This document shows positions 59,187 through 64,000 of a stretch of 64,000 nucleotides of DNA, piece by piece. How positions within the stretch are numbered: the stretch's first letter is position 1; every line of letters begins with the position of its first letter. The position numbers and the translations under genes are program-made. The DNA is from Bacteroidota bacterium (GTDB lineage Bacteria; Bacteroidota; Bacteroidia; Sphingobacteriales; Sphingobacteriaceae): positions 36,678 to 100,677 of the forward strand of contig JABDFM010000003.1 in the NCBI GenBank assembly GCA_013286565.1, in the 5' to 3' direction. The notes beneath the pieces were generated by a model. It did no database searches. It had not been told where the DNA came from and saw only the letters and a list, made by a program, of their open reading frames with translations.

Positions 59187-61211
59187 CTACTTTATAATAG
59201 TTACTGCCCCTGCGTGTTTTTTTCTGCCATCTTTCAGGTCAATAACATAATAATAAGTGCCTGTTGGTAGTGGGTTACCGTTGTAAGTTCCACTCCAGGG
59301 TTTACCGTAGCCAACGGAGTGAAAAACTAATTGCCCATTACGGCTAAATACATCCACTGTGCAGGCAGGGTATTCGCTTAAATTTGCAATATTCCAAAGA
59401 TCATTGACCCCATCCCCGTTTGGGGTAAAAACATTGGGGATCGTAATCTGTTCAAGCACATTAACTGTTACATTTGCGCTTGCTGTACACCCCCCGGCCA
59501 GGGTAACTGTCAATGTATAAGTTGTTGTAACCGATGGATTAGCTATTGGGTTTTTACTACCGGCATCACTCAGACCAATAGCCGGCGACCAGCTATACCC
59601 TGTTATATCACCGTTTATTGCGGGGTTTAATCGCACACCGCTTCCTGCAAATATCGCCGGGTTATTATTAAAAGTCAACGGATTATTAGTTGAGTTTACC
59701 ACATTTACATTGAAAGTGACATTTGCCGTACCGCCCGAAGCGTCAGTAGCAGTTAAGCTGACATTTACAGGAACGCCTACCGTTAAAGAGGTCCCTGCAA
59801 CCGGTAACTGGGTAAATGTAATGGCGCTGCTTTTGCAGTTATCGCTCGTAGTAGCGCTCGTAGCATAATCAGGGAGTGTTGGGGTGCAATCCTGGTAAGC
59901 AGAAACAGTAATATTGTTGTAGGAAGAGGTGATAACAGGCTGGCTCAGCACACTTACAGTAACCGGTAAGCTTGCTGATTGGGTATTTGTACCATTAACA
60001 CCAGCTAATTGCAGCGTAGTTACAACGCCGTCAGGCGTTATCTTCCTGATCTTATCATCAGGGGCGTCCGTTACATATAAATTTCCTGCTGCATCTAAAC
60101 AAATACCAATTGGAGCATTAAAATAGGCCGCGGTTCCTTTGCCATCGATCGAATTAATAGCGCCATTACCGGCAAAGGTGGTTACTATAGCATCAGGGGT
60201 CATCTTTCTTATCATATTATTGCCCGTGTCGGTAATGTATAAGTTACCAGCAGCGTCAATAGCGATCTCGTTTGGAAAATAAAAGCTGGCCGCAGTACCT
60301 ATCCCATCATTATGCCCTGAACCATTGCCGGCAATTGTGGTTACTGTACCAATCGGGCTGATCTTCCTGATCCTGTTATTTCCATCAGCTATATACAAGT
60401 ACCCCGAACCATCAATAGCGATACCATGCGGGTCATAAAAGCCCGCTATTGTACCATATCCATCTAATGAGCTATATTGACCGTTACCTGCAAAAGTTAA
60501 AACATATCCGCTGGATTGAATCTCCCTGATTCTGTTGTTGTCGGAATCTACCACGAAAATATCCCCCAAAGCATCAACCGCAACACCTGATGGGTTATTA
60601 AAACTGACGACAGACCCTATACCGTCATGATAGCCTTTGGTGCCATTGCCTGCTACGGTGCTCACCTGCCCGGATGGGGTAATTTCCCTGATCTTATTAT
60701 TACCTGCGTCGGCAACATAAATATTCCCTTTTGCATCAATGGTCATACCCCAGGGCCGGTTAAAACTGGCGGCTGCACCGGTGCCATCTACCGAGCCTAT
60801 TGTTCCCGAACCGGCAAAAACGGTTACCACACCTGCCAGGGTGATCCTTTTAATTTGGTTATTGCCTGCATCAGCCACATAAATATTCCCGGAAGCATCA
60901 GTAACTATCCCGTAAGGGTAATTTAATTTTACAACCGGATCGGTACCAGTAGAATTGCTTGCATTAACAATTACAGCTTGCGCGCCCGTGCTTGAACAAT
61001 TGAAACTGGAAGGCGAAACGCTGACCGAATTATAAGTACCGCTTACAGTAGCCACATCACTTACCTGTACCTGGTAATTACCCGTAGCATCCAAATGCAA
61101 TACAATGGGGCCGGGTTTAGGAGTGATCACCGGGGCCTGCGCATGACAAACAGGTACACCCAACAAGCATATTAAGATCAGTAACAAAAAAATCAGCCGG
61201 TACGCTTTCAT
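59187..61211 (-). CDS. NHL-repeat protein with gliding-motility/type IX C-terminal sorting domain
   Basis: A 674-residue secreted protein with signal peptide ending HAQ. Six NHL repeats (for example GNIYVADAGNNKIREITPSG and GNLYITDTGNNMIRKMTPD; about 95-420) form a full propeller. They are followed by an HYR-like segment (DNCKSSAITFTQLPVAGTSL), a PKD-like domain (about 525-590) and a C-terminal CHU_C-type domain (IPNVFTPNGDGVNDLWNI to the end GAVTIIK). The last marks it as type IX secretion cargo (type B signal). It is probably surface-exposed and binds a ligand or substrate. Confidence 0.9.
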   Translation of the reverse strand: MKAYRLIFLLLILICLLGVPVCHAQAPVITPKPGPIVLHLDATGNYQVQVSDVATVSGTYNSVSVSPSSFNCSSTGAQAVIVNASNSTGTDPVVKLNYPYGIVTDASGNIYVADAGNNQIKRITLAGVVTVFAGSGTIGSVDGTGAAASFNRPWGMTIDAKGNIYVADAGNNKIREITPSGQVSTVAGNGTKGYHDGIGSVVSFNNPSGVAVDALGDIFVVDSDNNRIREIQSSGYVLTFAGNGQYSSLDGYGTIAGFYDPHGIAIDGSGYLYIADGNNRIRKISPIGTVTTIAGNGSGHNDGIGTAASFYFPNEIAIDAAGNLYITDTGNNMIRKMTPDAIVTTFAGNGAINSIDGKGTAAYFNAPIGICLDAAGNLYVTDAPDDKIRKITPDGVVTTLQLAGVNGTNTQSASLPVTVSVLSQPVITSSYNNITVSAYQDCTPTLPDYATSATTSDNCKSSAITFTQLPVAGTSLTVGVPVNVSLTATDASGGTANVTFNVNVVNSTNNPLTFNNNPAIFAGSGVRLNPAINGDITGYSWSPAIGLSDAGSKNPIANPSVTTTYTLTVTLAGGCTASANVTVNVLEQITIPNVFTPNGDGVNDLWNIANLSEYPACTVDVFSRNGQLVFHSVGYGKPWSGTYNGNPLPTGTYYYVIDLKDGRKKHAGAVTIIK

Positions 61212-61403
61212 TGCCGTTGGTATCCAACTAATTGGTTATTGGAGTAAAAACGCAGGATCTAAATCCCTATCAATATTACTCAAAAAAAGTCATGTTGTGA
61301 TACACCAGTACATACGGGAATAATGGGCGATCAGTGGCCTGATTGCAGGTGAATTTTTTAGGCGACAGGCCTTGATAGATACCGGTATTTTTTAAAAGCC
61401 CTG

Positions 61404-62657
61404 CTATTGGAATCTTTGTACTGAAAACGGGGTGATATTCATAGCCGTTTTGGTTCCGTTCAACACCTCGTCGATCAATTTACCGGTTGCCGGGCCAAGG
61501 CTTAACCCGATCATGGCATGACCAGTAGCAATAGCCAGGTTTTTATATTTATCAGAAAGACCGATATAAGGCATACCATCCGGCGATACCGGGCGGAAGC
61601 CAAACCAAATATCTTTTTTCTGCGGAACATCCGGCTTAAAATCAGGGAAGTATTTGGGCACCGATTCTACAATACCTTTAACCCGGTTCATATTAATCTG
61701 GTCGTTGATCTTTCCCACCTCCATCGTACCACCATAGCGTATGCTGCCGTTCATTGGGGTAACGGCTACCCTCGCTTCGCATAATATGGAGGGGATGGTC
61801 ATTTGTTTTGACGGATCCTGCTTCACCATAAATGAATAGCCTTTGCCCGGCATCAATGGCACTTTCAACCCGGTCAGCTTCGCGATCCCCGGCGACCAAG
61901 ACCCCCCGGCAAGTACAAAAGCATCGCCCTTAAACTCTTTTTCAGCACTGCTAACCGAGGTTATTTTATTACCCTCATGATCTATTTTCACAACTTCCGT
62001 ATTTGGGTGGATATTGATACCCTTGGCATTATCCAGGTATTTGATTAATCCGGACATTAATTTATTAGGGTACAGATGCGCATCGCAATGGTAATGCACC
62101 GCGCCTAAAATATCCAACTCAACACCGGGCTGCAGTTTACTACATTCCTCAGGGCTCAGATATTGAGCGTCAAGACCGAGGTTGGTGGCCTGCTCGGCCA
62201 GATGCTGTTCTTCTTCCACCATCTTAGGCGTTTTAAAAAGCATCAGGATACCTTTATCTTCTAAACCAAAATCGATGTTAGTATCCTGCTCAAACTCTTT
62301 AAATAGTGTTTTACTCAGCATGGATATATCCCTCAATGCTCCCGCCGACCTATCCACATGTTTTTTGGTAGCGCTTTTTAGAAACTTCAACCCCCAGCCA
62401 AAAAGTTGGGCGTCCAATGATGGCTTTACATAGAACGGGCTTTTACTATTGAACATCCAGCGGATACCCTGCTCCACCATGCCCGGTGCGGCCAGCGGCA
62501 CAAAATGGCTCGGGGTGATCATACCTGCATTGCCATAAGAGCAATTGTCTAACAAGTCGCCCTTGTCCAATATTTCTACTTCCCAGCCTGATTTGTGCAG
62601 GTAGTAGGCTGAGAATAGACCGATAACACCACCACCAATTATAATTACTTTGCTCAT
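61404..62657 (-). CDS. FAD-dependent D-amino-acid/D-hydroxyproline dehydrogenase
   Basis: A 417-residue flavoprotein of the DadA/DAO family: FAD-binding IIGGGVIGLFSAYYLHKSGWEV at the N-terminus and a C-terminal motif GLSDKYKNLAIATGHAMIGL. With the adjacent hydroxyproline epimerase and semialdehyde dehydrogenase genes it most likely oxidises cis-4-hydroxy-D-proline to the pyrroline carboxylate. In some organisms this step uses a multi-subunit enzyme, but here a single chain is seen. The electron acceptor is not clear. A GC-rich repeat pair separates it from the epimerase. Confidence 0.88.
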   Translation of the reverse strand: MSKVIIIGGGVIGLFSAYYLHKSGWEVEILDKGDLLDNCSYGNAGMITPSHFVPLAAPGMVEQGIRWMFNSKSPFYVKPSLDAQLFGWGLKFLKSATKKHVDRSAGALRDISMLSKTLFKEFEQDTNIDFGLEDKGILMLFKTPKMVEEEQHLAEQATNLGLDAQYLSPEECSKLQPGVELDILGAVHYHCDAHLYPNKLMSGLIKYLDNAKGINIHPNTEVVKIDHEGNKITSVSSAEKEFKGDAFVLAGGSWSPGIAKLTGLKVPLMPGKGYSFMVKQDPSKQMTIPSILCEARVAVTPMNGSIRYGGTMEVGKINDQINMNRVKGIVESVPKYFPDFKPDVPQKKDIWFGFRPVSPDGMPYIGLSDKYKNLAIATGHAMIGLSLGPATGKLIDEVLNGTKTAMNITPFSVQRFQ

Positions 62658-62663
62658 GAGCCC

Positions 62664-62698
62664 AGCCCCCTCTAAATCTCCCCCGGTAGGGGAGACTT
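62664..62698. repeat. AGCCCCCTCTAAATC-type hairpin repeat, copy 2
   Basis: A 35-nt exact copy of 24708-24742, beginning 6 nt upstream of the FAD dehydrogenase start codon, so it lies in that gene's 5' region. Confidence 0.88.
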
Positions 62699-62735
62699 AG
62701 TATTTTTTATTATTGAATTTATTAATTGTCCTTTT

Positions 62736-62773
62736 AAAGCCCCTCTCTACCGGAGAGGGGTTTGGGGTGAGGC
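62736..62773. repeat. GC-rich palindromic repeat, copy 4
   Basis: AAAGCCCCTCTCTACCGGAG followed by AGGGGTTTGGGGTGAGGC, with the stem CCCCTCTC / GAGAGGGG. It shares the GGGGTGAGG tail with the other copies and ends 6 nt from the epimerase stop codon. Confidence 0.85.
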
Positions 62774-62778
62774 TGTCT

Positions 62779-63780
62779 TTATATCACCTGGAACCCATAC
62801 GCATACGGATCCTCATCATCTATCTTGATGGTGTTGTAGCCATACACCCTTGCCCAGCCTTCTATGCTTGGTATAATGGCCGGTATTTCACCAATTTGTA
62901 CCTCATCCTCCACCCTGCCAATAAACTGGCTTCCTATAATACTTTCGTGTATAAATGTATCGCCTTTTTTCAACTTACCTTTTGCGTGCCATTGCGCCAT
63001 TCGGGCTGATGTGCCTGTTCCGCAGGGTGACCTATCAATAGCCTTATCACCATAAAAAACTGCGTTGCGGGCAGTAGCCTCCGGTGATATGGTAGCACCA
63101 TCCCAAAGTATATGTGTACATGTATTGATGGTTGGGTTTTCAGGATGGACGAAAGTATATTTTTCGTTGATCCTTTGTCTTATCACCCTGCTCCACGAGA
63201 TCAGTTGATCTGCACTGTAATTTTCCAGGCCCGTAAAGTTCGGTTGCGGATCGACAATGGCATAAAAATTACCGCCGTAGCTTACATCAAAGCTGAGCAT
63301 TCCCAAATCAGGGCATTCTACTTCTAAATTTTCGGCTGCAAGGTAAGCTGGTACATTAGTCAACTTAACGGATTTTACTTTAGCTCCTTCTTGTTTGTAT
63401 TCGATCATTACTAAACCGGCGGGCGCTTCCATACGCACTATACCGGATGTTTTTGGAATGATCAGCCCTTCCTCAATAGCAATGGTAATCGTGCCGATGG
63501 TACCGTGCCCGCACATGGGCAGACAACCACTGGTTTCGATAAACAATACGGCCACGTCATTTGCGGGATCATGAGGTGGATACAATATACTGCCCGACAT
63601 CATATCGTGCCCTCTCGGTTCAAACATCAGGCCTTTGCGTATCCAGTCGTACTCCTTTAAAAAGTGCTGGCGCTTTTCGCTCATGTTGTTACCCGTCAAA
63701 TTTGGACCGCCACCGGCTACCAGCCTTACCGGGTTACCGCAAGTATGCGCATCTATGCAGAAAAAAGTTTTACTCGCCAT
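62779..63780 (-). CDS. 4-hydroxyproline 2-epimerase (proline racemase family)
   Basis: Epimerises trans-4-hydroxy-L-proline to cis-4-hydroxy-D-proline. The 333-residue protein has both catalytic cysteines: in LPMCGHGTIG and in DRSPCGTGTSARMA. N-terminal FFCIDAHTCGNPVRLV is typical for the family. Two Cys (not Cys/Thr) argues against the dehydratase subgroup. The neighbours code for the next steps of hydroxyproline degradation, ending at 2-oxoglutarate. A proline racemase activity remains possible, but the context favours hydroxyproline. Confidence 0.9.
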   Translation of the reverse strand: MASKTFFCIDAHTCGNPVRLVAGGGPNLTGNNMSEKRQHFLKEYDWIRKGLMFEPRGHDMMSGSILYPPHDPANDVAVLFIETSGCLPMCGHGTIGTITIAIEEGLIIPKTSGIVRMEAPAGLVMIEYKQEGAKVKSVKLTNVPAYLAAENLEVECPDLGMLSFDVSYGGNFYAIVDPQPNFTGLENYSADQLISWSRVIRQRINEKYTFVHPENPTINTCTHILWDGATISPEATARNAVFYGDKAIDRSPCGTGTSARMAQWHAKGKLKKGDTFIHESIIGSQFIGRVEDEVQIGEIPAIIPSIEGWARVYGYNTIKIDDEDPYAYGFQVI

Positions 63781-63783
63781 TTT

Positions 63784-63855
63784 TTTGAGTATTGGGTTTT
63801 GAGTTTTAAGTTTTGAGTAAGAATCAGGTACTGACTACTCAAAACTCACCACTCA
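63784..63855. repeat. TTTTGAGTTTTAAGTTTTGAG inverted repeat region
   Basis: GAGTATTGGGTTTTGAGTTT and TAAGTTTTGAGT at the left are mirrored by ACTACTCAAAACTCACCACTC at the right. It is the same style as 32362-32440. It fills the gap between the epimerase and the dehydrogenase gene. Confidence 0.65.
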
Positions 63856-64000
63856 CTACTCCTTAATATATTTACCATCAACCAAAAGCCATATTTCAAG
63901 CGGGTTATCATTTTTCAATTCATCAGGCAACAGCTCATGACTCCAGTTTTGCCAGCTTACCGGTCTAACAAAACGTTTGATGGCGCCTGTGCCGACAGAA
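63856..64000 (-). CDS. C-terminal end of an aldehyde dehydrogenase (probably 2-oxoglutarate semialdehyde dehydrogenase)
   Basis: A 47-codon minus-strand fragment entering from the right edge, reading SVGTGAIKRFVRPVSWQNWS, then LLPDELKNDNPLEIWLLVDG and stop. These blocks match the C-terminus of NADP aldehyde dehydrogenases of the 2,5-dioxovalerate (alpha-ketoglutarate semialdehyde) type. This would be the last step of hydroxyproline degradation. The catalytic cysteine lies outside the window. Confidence 0.7.
   Translation of the reverse strand, partial: SVGTGAIKRFVRPVSWQNWSHELLPDELKNDNPLEIWLLVDGKYIKE

Overview
The window is a chromosomal segment of a Bacteroidota bacterium, most likely a member of the Sphingobacteriaceae (Mucilaginibacter/Pedobacter-like). 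Supporting signs are the Bacteroidota promoter motif TAnnTTTG (several with TTG/TTTG about 19 nt upstream), an LpxC-FabZ fusion, the type IX secretion regulator PorX, a gliding-motility type C-terminal sorting domain, an outer-membrane receptor with a carboxypeptidase-like N-terminal domain, and many short palindromic intergenic repeats. No phage, transposase, rRNA operon or CRISPR array was seen. One tRNA gene (Asp) is present.

Layout. 1-4415 (minus): nucleotide-sugar operon ugd, UDP-glucuronate decarboxylase, galE, rfbB, running off the left edge. 4554-9400 (plus): Kdo transferase waaA, an alpha/beta hydrolase, an acyltransferase, ispH and ferrochelatase hemH. 9392-15286 (minus): a b5-like heme protein, an ECF sigma factor, murB, an Ada-like Zn-motif protein, a PEP-mutase-family enzyme, lpdA and a membrane protein. 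15462-20930 (plus): an S15/CocE hydrolase and two tandem M1 metallopeptidases. 21101-23807 (minus): pyruvate dehydrogenase E2 and E1-alpha. 24140-27767: NlpC/P60, CapA-like, SPFH and DUF922 proteins. 28329-32317 (minus): lpxD, lpxC-fabZ, lpxA and an ABC ATPase. 32436-37073: HD hydrolase, porX, tsaE, alanine dehydrogenase. 37134-38956: tRNA-Asp with a duplicated 3' end, then a gene-poor stretch. 39224-46408: a response regulator, a GT39 glycosyltransferase, cytochrome b, outer-membrane proteins and a half-size EamA protein. 46552-53890 (plus): a two-component system followed by a TolC/adaptor/RND efflux operon. 53950-59183 (plus): a YncE propeller, a sphingolipid delta4-desaturase-like protein, a fatty-acid-hydroxylase-family protein, a small outer-membrane protein and two unknowns. 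59187-64000 (minus): an NHL-propeller type IX cargo and a hydroxyproline-degradation cluster (FAD dehydrogenase, epimerase, and the tail of a semialdehyde dehydrogenase).

Much of the region serves the cell envelope: nucleotide sugars, lipid A early steps and Kdo addition, peptidoglycan precursor (murB), cell-wall peptidase, type IX control and cargo, RND efflux, and a candidate sphingolipid-tailoring pair. The central-metabolism genes are pdh E1-alpha/E2/E3 (E1-beta is absent here), ispH, hemH and hydroxyproline catabolism. The most notable items are the DES1-like desaturase beside a hydroxylase-family gene, the duplicated tRNA-Asp tail, a metal-ligand-like loop in the sensor kinase, a four-cysteine insert in ferrochelatase, several families of intergenic palindromes (one of which supplies coding sequence to two genes), and promoters placed so close to start codons that leaderless mRNAs are likely.
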